This document shows positions 49,801-62,300 of a DNA stretch of 64,000 nucleotides, in pieces (positions within the stretch are counted from its first letter, which is position 1; every line of letters begins with the position of its first letter). Under the pieces are notes generated by a model. It did no database searches. It worked only from the letters and a program-made list of their open reading frames with translations, and was not told where the DNA came from. The stretch is from Campylorhamphus procurvoides. Lineage: Eukaryota; Chordata; Aves; Passeriformes; Dendrocolaptidae. Made by a program: the position numbers and the translations under genes. Where the stretch lies: positions 217,080-281,079 of the forward strand of contig WBMV01009262.1 in NCBI GenBank assembly GCA_013396655.1. The letters run 5' to 3'.

Positions 49801-52800
49801 CATTCTGCCATAGACAGGAACACCTTCAACTAGACCAGGTTGCTCCAAGCCCCATTCAACCCAGCCTTCAAGACTTGCAGGGATGAAGCAGCCACAGCTT
49901 TTCTGCCCAACCTGTGCCTTCCCCACCCTCACAGGGAAGAATTTCTTCCCAGTGTCTAATTCCTCACACACTCCCATCAGCGCTGGCTGTGGCAGGAACA
50001 GAGGAATAAGTGTTTCCTGTGACAAGGATGGGGAGAGCAGAGGAGAGAGGCAGCTCAGCTGGGATCTGCCAAAGCTGTACAAGGACTGAGAGAGGAAAAC
50101 CACGGGAGGAAGAGGCCCCAAAGCTTCTGACAGTCACAGCCCTGGTGAGAAAAAGGATCTGCTTAAGGATGTGACACGGCAGCCAGTGAAACCAAGCTTA
50201 CCTGTCTCCCCAGCCAGGAATGCCAACAGCCTGGATGACGTAGATTGCTATTTGGCAGAAGAAGACAAAAAAGAAGACGAAGAAGCTGAAGGAGCTGTCA
50301 GACCTGTGGGAGAGATGGCAGCAGGAGTGAAACCCATGATCCCTGCACAGCCTCCCTGCTCTAAGAGGAAGGGAACAATCTCAGTGAATTCCTTTCTCCA
50401 GGTAAAAGCTGCAGAGGGGAAGTGATCTGGGGAGGAATTTGGGAATTTGGGTACCCATACAACTTAATGTGCCCACTGCAAATCCAATGCTCTGCCCAGC
50501 ACGAGATAAGTTGAAGGCAACTCTCTTAATCTGTGCAGTGAACTCACCATTAAGGTACTCAACGGTGTCTCAGAAAGGAATAGAATGAATAAAAATTAAT
50601 TAAAAACATCCAGTGATTGGCTAGGCTTGGATTGCAATTTGGAAAAGGATCACTATAATTAAGTTCTATCAGACAGCTTTAATATGCTCAGGAACATAGT
50701 GGTTTTGATTTATCTAATGATGCAAAGAGCTGGAAAAATCCTGCAGGCAATATACAATGGGAACAGACAAACCCAAAGCTTCTCCCACTAAAAGATACAT
50801 CCCTTTTACAGAAAACAAAACCCAGTACTTGCCTGAAAGCCTTGTAAATTGGTCGGTACCAACAGAGAAAGGCACAAGGGGTGAATAAAATTAACCAAAG
50901 AATTGAGAGACCGAAGTCTACTCCTCTGTTATTATCAACTGTGAACCACGCCAGGCAAGCGAGCAGGTTTAGGACCAGGGTAATGGAATGCACTGTTTGG
51001 GGTCGAAGAAAGAGAAGAAAACATCATTAAGCTCTTGGAAAATCCAAAGTGTCCCTAATCTCTCCCTGAACACACTGAGCGCTGCAGAAATCAAGGAGAC
51101 TTTGCGCCATCTGATTCCATTGCTTCCCTTGGAAGGAAAACATAGCTTAACCTAAGAAGCTCATCTGATCCTGCTGCTTACAGCCAAACCTCAAATAATT
51201 GTTCAAGTCTCCATTAAACAATTAAAATTCTGTCATGATTGAGCCACTCCCAAAGCATAAACTTGGAGTTCTTCATATTTGCCTTCATAAAAAGGGAGGG
51301 AAACATGACTTTATCCCTGCAGACAACACGGACAGAATTTTCTGCTTTTGATACACACCTTCTTAGAAAGATTTTTTATTGCAGTTCAAGCCATTACTTA
51401 CACATCCACAGGTAATACAACATCTTGCATATCCTCTGGTAGTCAGCTGGGATGTCTGCAGAGAAATCCTGATAAAAACACGGCTTGATGGGACACCTCT
51501 TGGGAAGAGGGGGCCAGTTGTTCTGCCTCGCTGTGGAAGAAAGGAAGGAGCTCTTCACTTGCTCTTTTCTCATTGAAAGACTAATTCACACATCATAATT
51601 TCCAAGTAGCCATTCAGATATTGTGTAATTCATATATTAAAAGCTTGGGAGAGCCCAGGGGTTGGTCAGTACCTATGTCTGAGCAGGCAGCACAACAGGA
51701 ATGTGATAAACTGCTGACAGAGCAAGGCAGACCAAGCTAGTTTGGGAGCTTTCTTCTGGGGAAGGCAGAATTCCCCTGCAATGGCCAAAGGGCTATCACA
51801 AGCATCATCACGCAGCTCTGTAAGCCCAGATTCAGCCATTTAAAACCAAGATTAGGGAGAAATACTGGTTTATTATGCTGAACAGAGCCTTGAGAATGAA
51901 AATAAAGCTCTGTTGCTCTCAGTGAAAAGCCTTAATGTGGCAGCAGCTCTGACACAGGTACAAAACTGGTGCTTGAGAACCTTTTGTGGTGAAATGTAGC
52001 TGCTGAGAGCACACCCAAGGGACAGGGGACTCACCAGAGCTGGCCTCCAGCACCCTACCTCTAAGCTCCTTTCCCATCTTGGAGGCTACAGGATGGCAGA
52101 TACAGTCACAGGAGCATGCCACAGCTGTGAAGGACTAGAGGAAAGCCTAAAAAAGCTTCTAGAAGAGCTGTGCACACTTGGACAAGCTGAGCTTTCCTGA
52201 AACCCTGACCAGTCAAGCACTCCAGGCTTTCCTGGGCATGCCAGTGATGGCAGGCAGGGTGCTGCAGGACACAATACTCACGGTTAATGCTGGCTGCGTT
52301 GCTCTGCAGTTCCCTTTCCTTCTTCTCCAGCTCAGCTGCCTTCCTCTCTAACTCTGCCTGCTGCTGAAGCAGCCCGGCCTGTGCTGCTGCAGCCACAGCC
52401 TAAAGCAAGGGAGAAAGAGGTTAGGCCTGCCCCAGGTCAGGCAGTGGTGGCACCACCAGCAAACACACCAAACTGGAAGGGAAGCACTGCAGAGGACAAC
52501 GGGAAAGCTCAGTCTTAAACACCTTAACTCATTCTGCCTTACCTGCTGAAGGACAAGTTCAAGATCAATGCAGACCTCCACCCCGATGTCCCTCTCTTAT
52601 CCCTATCCTTATACTACAGGAAGATAGGACTGGCTTATTGACACCATTCCCCATCTTCTGTGCCCTTCCTTTTCACTGAAGCTGTGCTTTTCTCACAGCT
52701 TTTTCTACCTCATTGCTCTGAGCACCTCACAACAGGGCAGTGAGCAGGACTCCTGGGCTTACCAGGACAATTCCCTTCCCAGCTAGGAGAAGAAATGCAA

Positions 52801-55800
52801 GACAGTTGGCTACCACACCTCTTAAGGATCAATTCTACCTGTCTTGAATTCTGAGAACTGATCCTTTCTCCCAGCAGCCTCAGCCTCTCAGCTCTTTGGA
52901 TGAGGTGGTCCTGGCAGTCAGGTATTTGCATTTATGATCCTGGCACCAAGTGTGTCTGAGCAGACACCAGAACCAAGCTGAAGGCATCAGCAGGATACAT
53001 TCCACAGTTTCCAGAGGGAAGCCAGAGCCAAAAGGACACATGGCAAAGCAAGCTCTGCCACCAGAGGGACAGGGGAAAAGGCATAAGAATGGACGTTGAA
53101 AAGCTCACCTGCAGCTTCACACACACAAACCCAGGGAATCCCATTCCCCTCCTATTCCCCCAGAGGCCTCTGGGAGCTCCTGGAGGCTGGAGAAGAAGGG
53201 GTGAGGAGCTGCCATACCTGGGGAGTGGGTTCCACAGATGTCTGCAGAACAGCGGGCTGCGAGTGGCCCGAGGGCTGCGAGGCTGGCGTCGTCCGGGCTG
53301 CATTTGTCTGCACAGAAATCACCAGCAACAAGGTAAAAAACATTGCAGGAGAAATAAAAAATCCAAAATCAATTGTTTAAACCACAAATCTTGGTTCCCT
53401 GTTCTCCTTCTCCCATCTAGCCAAGGAATAGGAATGCAGCTCTCCCAATGATCAGTGGTATTGCCATGGTAGTTCAGTTCCCAACCCATGGACCAAATAA
53501 ATCCTGATGTGTCCTGTCACAAACCACCTTCCCCTTCATACTTTATATGGCCTTCCCATGAGTCAGCAGCCAGCTGGAGAGAAGCTGTTCCATGTGAGTG
53601 GAGATGCCCAGCTGGGAGTTTTTCGGTGCTCCAGTGGAAGAGCAGTTGGTTGCAGCTTGCCATGAGCTACATTCCATGGGGAAATCAGCTGGGAATTCCT
53701 CTTCTCTTAAGTGGCACCTACCAAGGGACCTTTTACACCACTAAAACCACCACAAGACATGCAGGGCACAGACACATGGCACATACCAGCTGGGAGCTCT
53801 CAGAAAAGGGGTTGAATTCATCCAAGCCACTTTGGCTGGTGTTTGTGAGCTGTGTCACTGAGGGATCCTGAAAGGAGAGAGCACAAGGATCAATCAGCAC
53901 CAGATATAGGGCATCATGACTTATATCATCAAATTGTTCACATTAGAAAAGGTCTCTGAGATCATCAAGTCCATGTTATCCACACTGCCTGCCTTCCATC
54001 CACTCATTAGCTGGGAATTGGATGGGATGAAACACAGACTTGCCACTGTCGGATGGCCTTGGCTGGCATGGAACTTAAATATTCAATGAGATGAATATCA
54101 GCAAGGCAAGATGTGTGGGCAGAAATAAATTCCTGTATATTTGTACAACTACAACATGCTTTTGGTACAGGAACCCTTTGTGCAGGCTACTACTGTTTAC
54201 CTACAGCAAGTTATTTCTAATTTCCAGGGATTTGGATTCATTCATCTATGGTCAGAATGCTGCTGGACATCCAGGACCACCTCCCACACCTTACCTGCAC
54301 CTCATAAAACAAGCACAGAGTCACAAAGCACAGCAGAGCCACACAAAAATGAGGTTCTAGATACAACTGGTGCTGACTGAGAGATGTCAGCAGGCTGAAT
54401 GCCAATGATTGTTCTGAAAAGGCAAAATTCCTGAGAAAATCGAGCTGGAGGTGTGACACCAATTATTTTAGGTTTTAATGCTCTGGCATAACAGCTGTTT
54501 TCAGTTTTACTCAAAGCATCTCCCACTCACCTCCATCCAATGCTCTGATATTTAAAAACAGGCTCTCTGCATATCTCAGAGCACTTTTCTCCCCTCACTT
54601 GCAATGCATGCAGCTATTTTTATATCCTCTTTTCTACATACCACTTTCAAAACAGAGATTCCTCTTTGACAGCCAGATGTTGACCTCTGGAGTGCTCCTC
54701 TCCCGAGCTACTACAGAAACAAGGTCCTTTTTGACCTCGGAAATCCTGCCTGCAACCCCAGAGCTGGGTGTGGGTCAAAAAATTTAAAAATACCCCTGTA
54801 CTCCTCCCTCTGCAACTTTTGTGTCCAGATCTGTCATTCTAATCTGGTGTTTAATGGGGTGAGAAACCATTGAGGCTGCACCGAGGTGAGAGTGAGGCAC
54901 GCAGAGCACTGCAGGAAAATCCCTCTGGAGCCATTCCCGGGGTTTTAGCGCAGCCTTCAGCCGAGCAGGATACACAGAGAGCAGTTAATGAGTAACTCCA
55001 TGCACTTCCTCGACAGCAGACACTCCCTACTAACAGGTTGCGCTAGTTTGTGAATCACCCTGGCTGAGGGATGGCAGAGGAGGAGGGTCTGGATGCTGCT
55101 CGCTGAAGCACAACTCACGAGCAACAAAGGGCTGTGAAAAATAGGAAGCACCAACAAAAGTGCCATGCTGGAAATAAAACCCGTGCCTTTATTTCGCTAC
55201 TGACTCCTCTGGAGGCTTCAGTTTCACTAGTTTTGCAGCGACAAGGCTGTCAGCACAAGTTTACAAGTCACTTCATGCACAAAAGCTGCCACACACTAGC
55301 ACAAAGCCTTTAATTCCAAGTAGATGAGGCCCCAGCCAAACTAAAGTCCGGCAGAAAACTACATGAGGAAGAGAAACCCCTTAAAGGCATGGGAAGCATA
55401 ACCCCCCTGAAGAGCCTGAATGGTCAAGCTAGGAGGAAAGTACTGTGAAATAAGGAAAAATGCTACAATACCACAGTAAAACACACATTTTACTTCCCTT
55501 GGGTCATCTCCATTCCAAAAGAAAGCTGGGGGGCTCATCAAGGGCAAGAGTGCAGCACCAACTGCTTCTCTGCTCGAGCTGCACCACAGTTTGATTTCAA
55601 AGGTAGACAAGCCCTCATCTTACTGCACAGCTTCAAAAAAATCACTACATTAGGTGGTAAAGCCAAGGCACAGCAGCTCAGCTTAACTGAGGGCCTGTTA
55701 TTGTGCCTAAAATAGAAACCCAGAGAGCAGGGAATTTGCAACAAAGCTGAAGTTTTTGGTCACATGCCTCTGTGCCCTGGACAGGGCAGGAAGGAAAACA

Positions 55801-58800
55801 GAGCGTGATGTACAGGCACCAGCTCCTGCAAGCCCAAACCATGAAGGATGAGTAACCACCAAGAATGCAGAGATGAACAAGGAGTTGCCCACAAACTTCA
55901 GGTCTTACAGTTACTTTCTTTAAGCAGCAAAAGGCAGTTGACCACAGGCCTGATCTTTGGCAAGGGTCGGGAAACAGGGTCTCAGTAAAGCCACAGAACC
56001 ACTCGAAGCCTTCACAAATCAGTGATTGTCTCGATCTGCAGGATGCCAGCAAGCACATCCCACTTGTTGCCCTTCCAACCACCTCAAGCACCAGGGATGC
56101 ATGACATCATTTTTCATGGCTTCAAATGCTCAAGTGCAGAATGAATTTGTGTTTAGACCAAATTATACTGACACAAAGATTAAAATTTTCCAACGCAGCT
56201 TAACACACATAAGTTGCTGTCACACTGTGCCAGCTGCTAAAACGTTTTTATACAACAGGTTTGTGCAAGAAATTCTATTCTTTCAATTCTTTCTGTTCCT
56301 ACAGATTAAAGAAACAAAATGAGATGCCTCTCTAGATAAGACCAAGGCAAAAGAACTCAGCTGAGAGTCACCTGGAACTTAACATAGTTATCTAAATATC
56401 ACTTTATTGCCCTAATTATCACCAGTCCTGCAGACTCAAGACTGCTGCCACTGCTTGGAAGATGTACTGAGAGAAACCTCAAGGATTTTATTATTGCTAT
56501 CTCTAAAAAGAAGAGAGGTTTTCAGCTCTGCCTGAAGCTTGGATCAAAGTTTCGTAGGCAGCTGCCACTTCTAGCAGGTTACTGGATAAACCAGTAAGTT
56601 AATCATCTCTCATTAACCAGTTACAATAAGAAACAGAAAAGCTGGAGATATTTTTAACAGGACCAAAGCAGCTTATTTTATACTAAGTTTAATGAACACC
56701 ATGAACAAAGTCTCTTAAAAGGCAAAGAGCCTCATCATGTCAGTATTTGAAGAGTATGAAGATTATACTGGGATCCCCAGCAGGGAAAGAGAACTCTGCT
56801 GCTGTGACAAGAGAGATTCATCAGTGTGATAGGGCTGGGGGGGTGAAGATGCTTCTAGTATTTCCAGTGTGTGTGGAAGGGGATGTCAGTGGGCAACTGA
56901 CCACTGAGCCAACACCTGGATCCAAGCCCTGACCTGGAATGGGTTGTCCCATATCCTGAGATTTCATTTCAAATCAGAGCGACAAGGCTTTGAGGTCTGG
57001 GAAGCAGCAGCTGGAGATTCCTCACAACCAGCTGCTGAGAACTGGGGAATTTTTCATTAAAAAAAGGTCAGACAAAACCTCATAGTCCTGAAAGTAGGAT
57101 ATAGAGCCTGCACAAAGACCAGAGAAGCTGCAAAGAGCAGTCAGACAGGGGCATCCATGGTCTTATTTCCCATTGAAAAGTGAGCCTGACATGGGAGTTA
57201 CCTGCTAGAAATCACCTCCAACCTTTTTTGTTTGAACAGTGAATAAAGTGTGAGCACAGCCCTGTTCAGTCAGATACCAGGATGACTTTATTGTGCACAG
57301 AGCAGGTGAAAAGGACCTGAAGGGAGGTGACAAGAAAGCTGGAGAGGGACTTTTTACTATGGCATGGAGCAACAGGAAAAGGGGGAACAGCTTCACAGTG
57401 ACAGAGAGTGAGGTTAGATTGGATATTAGGAGATTCTTCCCTGTGAGGGTGGTGGGGCCCTGGCACAGGTTGTCCAGAAAAGCTGTGGCTGTCCCATCCC
57501 TGGAAGTGTTCAAGGCCAGGTTGGACAGGGCCTGGCACAACCTGGTCTAAAGGGAGGTGTCCCTGCCCACGGTGGGGGTTGGAACAAGATGAGCTTTAAG
57601 GTCCTGTCCAACCCAAAACATCATGTGATTCTATGAAAATTTACTTCCTCAATGCCAAAGCAACAAATCCCAACATGAGAAACAACATATTCCACCCCAT
57701 GGAAGGAATATCACAGGAACATGGTCATCCCAACCTTTCCCATTCCTGAGACTCACAGGAACATACTAAAATGAAAGCGAGGAAGAACATGATTTTTTTG
57801 ATTCTGACTCCTCAAAACAGTCAGGCTCCTGAAAAAAGTTTCAGTTTGGCTCAGCCCTGAAATTCAAGGTCAAGAATCACTCCTTCTGGTGGATCACAAC
57901 TCAGCCAAGCAGTAAAGGTGAGGTTAAATTCACCTTTGATGGGAGCCAAAGGCCAGACATCGATTTTCACACCACTGCACAGGCTCCAGGTCACAGAGGC
58001 CATTCCAGGCCAACTCCTTGCATAAATGACCCATTTTCAGAGCACAGGGGGTAACCCAGAGAGGAGAGAGCCAGTGAACATAGCCCAAGTCCTCAGTGAC
58101 CTCAACAGGAATCCCATGCTTTGGGCCCTAAAATCCATAGCCAAACGCTGCACTTTGCCCTGGGGGCTCATTGATTAGAGCTGAACCACCTTAAAAACAA
58201 ACCCAGAAAGACCCAGCAGACGGCCAGACCGCTAGGCAGCACACCCAAGAGAGGTGCAGCAAATTATTATTTTTAATAAGCCCACAGATGAAGCATTGTC
58301 GGCTGGTTTGGCATCCCGAGAGCCAGAAAAACCCCTCCCCACAGCCTGGGAAGGTGTGGGGTGACCAGGCCTGGCAGCACAGGGCGCTGGGAGATTCCTG
58401 AGGTGAGGAGCATCCTGGTCCAGGAAAGAGGGGGAAGCTTCGAGGACCCCCAGGGGCAGAAACGCAGGGACCCCGGGTGACCTGGAGGGGTTGGGGAGGG
58501 GGCATGGGGCTCCTAGCCCTAGGTGGACAGGGGACACGGGGAGGAGGAGCAGGACACCCAGCCCAGAATGGAGATGGCGGACGGGAAGGGGGATGGGACC
58601 CCATCCCGGCTGGAGGGAAGCACGGGGAAGGTGGCGGGGGGGGACGGGAAGGGGGACGGGACCCTGGCTGTGGGATAAGGGAGGGGAACGGGACTCGTGT
58701 CCCCGGCTCCAGCTGCGGGATAAGGGAGGGGAAGGGGACCCCGAGCCCGGCTATGGGATAAGGGAGAACAGGACTCGTCTCCCCGGCTCCAGCTGTGGGA

Positions 58801-59110
58801 TAAGGGAGAAGGGGACTCGTGTCCCTGTCCCGGCTATGGGATAAGGGAAGGGAAGGGGACTCGGGTCCCCGTCCTGGCTGTGGGATAAGGGAGAGAACGG
58901 GACTCGCGTCCCCGGCCAGAGATGGGGGATAAGGGAGGGGAAGGGGACTCGTGTCCCCGGCTGTGGGATAAAGGAGGAGAACTGGACTCCTGTCCCCGTC
59001 CTGGCTGTGGGATAGGGGAGGGGAAGGGGACTCGGGTCCCCGTCNGCACCCACCTGGAAGGGGTTGATGTCCACCGGGTCGGCGAACGGGTTGGTGTCGA
59101 AGCCCGACAT
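46844..59110 (-). CDS. SCAMP2: Secretory carrier-associated membrane protein 2, complete, nine coding exons
   Basis: Four-pass membrane protein of the trans-Golgi, endosome and secretory vesicles, acting in exocytosis and recycling. Minus-strand coding exons: 59110-59054, 53867-53787, 53307-53218, 52399-52282, 51530-51402, 50992-50833, 50303-50202, 48147-48030, 46990-46844. The sum is 1002 nt, or 333 residues (human 329). The N-terminal cytosolic part has NPF repeats (NPFADP, INPFQ, NPFSES) for EH-domain proteins, then a charged heptad region ([20 protein letters not shown]). Four membrane spans follow from about residue 150, and the conserved loop [11 protein letters not shown] (SCAMP E peptide) lies between spans 2 and 3. 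The cytosolic tail [11 protein letters not shown] is conserved. The exon 6 donor is GC (50832-50831). Exon 1 is beside a contig join at 59045, but its splice donor is intact. Confidence 0.96.
47575..47842 (+). mobile_element. CR1 LINE fragment in SCAMP2 intron 8
   Basis: Contains ggatattaggaagaaattct, ttcaaggccaggttggatgg and ends in gattccatgattcta. Sense CR1 3' end, with several hundred bp of the unit preserved. Confidence 0.92.
48590..48781 (+). mobile_element. CR1 LINE fragment in SCAMP2 intron 7
   Basis: Contains cctggcacagactgcccaga, agccaggttggagagggctt and ends gattccatgattcta. Sense CR1 3' end. Confidence 0.92.
49744..49970 (-). mobile_element. CR1 LINE fragment in SCAMP2 intron 7
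   Basis: Contains tcacagaatcccagaacggt, tagaccaggttgctccaagc and ctcacagggaagaatttctt. Reverse CR1 3' end. Confidence 0.9.
53941..53990 (-). mobile_element. Short CR1-type fragment in SCAMP2 intron 1
   Basis: The attagaaaaggtctctgaga and tcatcaagtccatg blocks resemble an old CR1 subfamily. Short and diverged. Confidence 0.45.
57330..57636 (+). mobile_element. CR1 LINE fragment in SCAMP2 intron 1
   Basis: Contains aagctggagagggacttttt, ttggatattaggagattctt, ttcaaggccaggttggacag and ends gtgattctatga. Sense CR1 3' end, little diverged. Confidence 0.93.
58560..59042. repeat. GGGATAAGGG minisatellite in SCAMP2 intron 1
   Basis: About nine units of 38-45 bp, each with gggataaggga, ggggactcgtgtcccc and ggct words. 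Unit starts near 58672, 58717, 58755, 58797, 58838, 58882, 58924, 58965 and 59009. It runs up to the single-N join at 59045, 10 bp from the exon 1 donor. Related units occur across the promoter at 59567-59620. Confidence 0.9.
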
Positions 59111-59344
59111 AGGCGCGGTCCGCTGCGCTCCCGCCGCCGCCGCCGCCGCTCCTGGCGCTTCCGGGGCACCCGCGTGACCGGCAGGCGCGTGGCGTCATCA
59201 CGGCGCATGTACCTCGCGCGGTGTTCCCCGTGGGCGTGGCCGCGTGACGTCACAGCGGGAGGGGAGGGAGGGAGTGTTGGAGGGGAAGGGAAAGGAAAGG
59301 GAGGGAAGGGGAGGGAAGGGGTGGATGGTGTTCCCGGCCCAGCC
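59111..59344. promoter_or_regulatory. Bidirectional SCAMP2/MPI promoter, CpG-rich
   Basis: The ATGs of the two divergent genes are only 234 bp apart. The interval has no TATA box but is CpG-dense. It contains a perfect CRE, TGACGTCA, at 59245-59252, a CRE-like GCGTCATCAC upstream of it, an ETS site GCTTCCGGGG around 59158-59166 and a GC/KLF box TGGGCGTGGC at 59231-59240. These are typical of housekeeping bidirectional promoters. Confidence 0.75.
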
Positions 59345-62300
59345 ATGGCGGAGATCCGGGGTGAGCGGGGCACCCCCCAGTGCGGGATGGGAGTGGGGAT
59401 GTGGATCCCCGCCCCGGGAATCCCCCCCAAGGACGATGGGGCAGAGGAACGGTGACCCCAGCCCGAGCATCCCGAAATCGCCACATGGTGGTTGAAAAGG
59501 ATGGAGGGTGCACAGTCGGACCCTGGGGTGGGGACAGTAGCCNAGGACTCTTCTCCCCCGCCGGAGATGGGGGATAAGGGACCCCGGCTGAGGGAGGGTA
59601 AGGGGACTCTTCTCCTCCGCCGCCGGTGGGGACGAAGGGGCGCCCCTCCCGCCCTCAGGCAGCGGGGGTCCCGCCCCCTCGCTCTGATTGGCTGCGGCGC
59701 GCACGAGCGGCGCCGCCATTGGCCAGCGGCGCTTCAGTCAGTGCCACGTCCCGGCGGCGGGCGGGGGGAGCGGCGGGGCCGCGCCGGGCCGGGCCNNNNN
59801 NNNNNNNNNNNNNNNNNNNNNNNNNNNNNNNNNNNNNNNNNNNNNNNNNNNNNNNNNNNNNNNNNNNNNNNNNNNNNNNNNNNNNNNNNNNNNNNNNNNN
59901 NNNNNNNNNNNNNNNNNNNNNNNNNNNNNNNNNNNNNNNNNNNNNNNNNNNNNNNNNNNNNNNNNNNNNNNNNNNNNNNNNNNNNNNNNNNNNNNNNNNN
60001 NNNNNNNNNNNNNNNNNNNNNNNNNNNNNNNNNNNNNNNNNNNNNNNNNNNNNNNNNNNNNNNNNNNNNNNNNNNNNNNNNNNNNNNNNNNNNNNNNNNN
60101 NNNNNNNNNNNNNNNNNNNNNNNNNNNNNNNNNNNNNNNNNNNNNNNNNNNNNNNNNNNNNNNNNNNNNNNNNNNNNNNNNNNNNNNNNNNNNNNNNNNN
60201 NNNNNNNNNNNNNNNNNNNNNNNNNNNNNNNNNNNNNNNNNNNNNNNNNNNNNNNNNNNNNNNNNNNNNNNNNNNNNNNNNNNNNNNNNNNNNNNNNNNN
60301 NNNNNNNNNNNNNNNNNNNNNNNNNNNNNNNNNNNNNNNNNNNNNNNNNNNNNNNNNNNNNNNNNNNNNNNNNNNNNNNNNNNNNNNNNNNNNNNNNNNN
60401 NNNNNNNNNNNNNNNNNNNNNNNNNNNNNNNNNNNNNNNNNNNNNNNNNNNNNNNNNNNNNNNNNNNNNNNNNNNNNNNNNNNNNNNAGGGTGCACAGTC
60501 GGACCCTGGGGTGGGGACAGTAGCCATGCTCCTTTGGGGTGGGGTTTGGGATGGGGATCGGAGCCATGCTCCCTTGGGATGGCATTTGGGATGGGGATCG
60601 GAGCCATGCGCCCTTGGGTTGGGGTTTGGGATGGGGTTTGTTTCCCCCCCATACACTCTCCCTCCCCCAAACCCTTGGTCCCCTACCTCCCTGATGCCCT
60701 CTCACTCTGCGCCGGGGGATTTGGGGGTGTCTGGAAGGGTTTGGAGGTGTTATTTCTGTCCCCTCCTAACATTTGACTTCTCTCCTGCAGTGTTCCCCCT
60801 CTCCTGTGTGGTGCAGAACTATTCCTGGGGGAAGGTGGGCCTGGAGAGCGAGGTGGCCAAGTTGTTGAGCAGTGGTGACCCCCTTGTCCAGATCGAGCCT
60901 GACCGGCCCTATGCTGAGGTGAGTGCATCTCTGTGTGTCCATCCTGTTTGTGTGTCTATCCTGTTCGTGTCTGTCCCTCCCCTGTATCCCTCCCACCCAG
61001 CTGTGGCTCTCACCGTCCTGTGTCCTGTCGGGACTGGATCCTGATCTGCCACCTGTCCCCCTGGGGGGCTGCCCGGGTTGAAGAGGAGAAACCCGGTGTG
61101 ATTCAGCCCCTGAGGGAGCTGCCTTGGCTACCTGGATCACTTCTGGGGCTGAACAGCCTCTACAAAAGCCCAAGTCTTCCGTGTTGGCAGCCCAGCTCAG
61201 GATTCCATCAATCTGTCTGTCTCTCACAGCTCTGGATGGGCACACATCCTCGTGGTGATGCCATCATCCGAGACAATCGCATCCCCCAAAAGACCCTGGG
61301 CCAGTGGATTGCCGACAACCCCGCCTGCCTGGGGACAAAGGTGAAGGACACCTTCCAGGGATGCCTGCCCTTCCTCTTCAAGGTGCTCTCAGTCAATACT
61401 GCCCTCTCCGTCCAGGCACACCCCAACAAGGTAGGGAGAGCTTCACGTGGGCAGCCCAGCTGGACCCCATGTCCCTGGGAATGTCACCCGGCTTGTCTCG
61501 TCCTCTACAGGAGCTGGCAGCAAAGCTGCACGCCCAGTTCCCCGAGCATTATCCTGATGCCAACCACAAGCCTGAAATGGCCATCGCTCTCACCCCCTTT
61601 GAGGGCTTGTGTGGCTTCCGGCCCGTAGAGGAGATTGTCTCCTTCCTCCAGAGTAAGGACGAAGGGTGCACAGTCAGACCCTGGGGTGGGGACAGTAGCC
61701 ATGCTCACTTGGGATGGGGTTTGGGTTGGGGACAGGGGATGTGCTCCCTTGGCATGGGGTTTGAGCTGGGGATCGGAGCTATGCTCCCTTGAGATGGCAT
61801 TTTGGATGGGGTTTGGAATGAGGATGGTGCTCCCTTAGGATGGGGTTTAAGGTGAGCATGGTGGCCGTGCTTCCTTGGGATGGGGTTTGGGGTGAGGATG
61901 GGGGCTGTTCTCCCATGTAATGGAATTTGATGTGGAGACGGGTTGTGCTCCCTTAGGATGGAGTTCAGGGTGAGGGCACTGCTCCCCTGGGATGAGGTTT
62001 GGGGTGGGGATGGGGGCTGTGCTACCCTGCAGTGGGTGTGCTGGTTCTGACTGGAGCTGTGTGCCCCTGGGATGGGGGTGCTGGTTCTGACTGGGACTGT
62101 GTGCCCCTGGAATGGGTATGCTGGTTCTGAATGGAACTGTGTGCCCCTTGGATGGGAGTGCTGGTTCTGACTGGGACTGTGTGCCCCTGGGATGGGTGTG
62201 CTGGTTCTGACTGGACCTGACCCCTCATAGATGTCCCTGAGCTGCGGGTGCTGATCGGGGAGGTGGCAGCAGAGCAGCTGGAGCGCAGTGGGAGCGACGA

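Noticed and set aside
59492..61044. Open frames of 300-470 codons across 59796-60487
   Set aside because: Mostly N; the called parts are CpG-rich or minisatellite DNA and only 60791-60918 is a true MPI exon.
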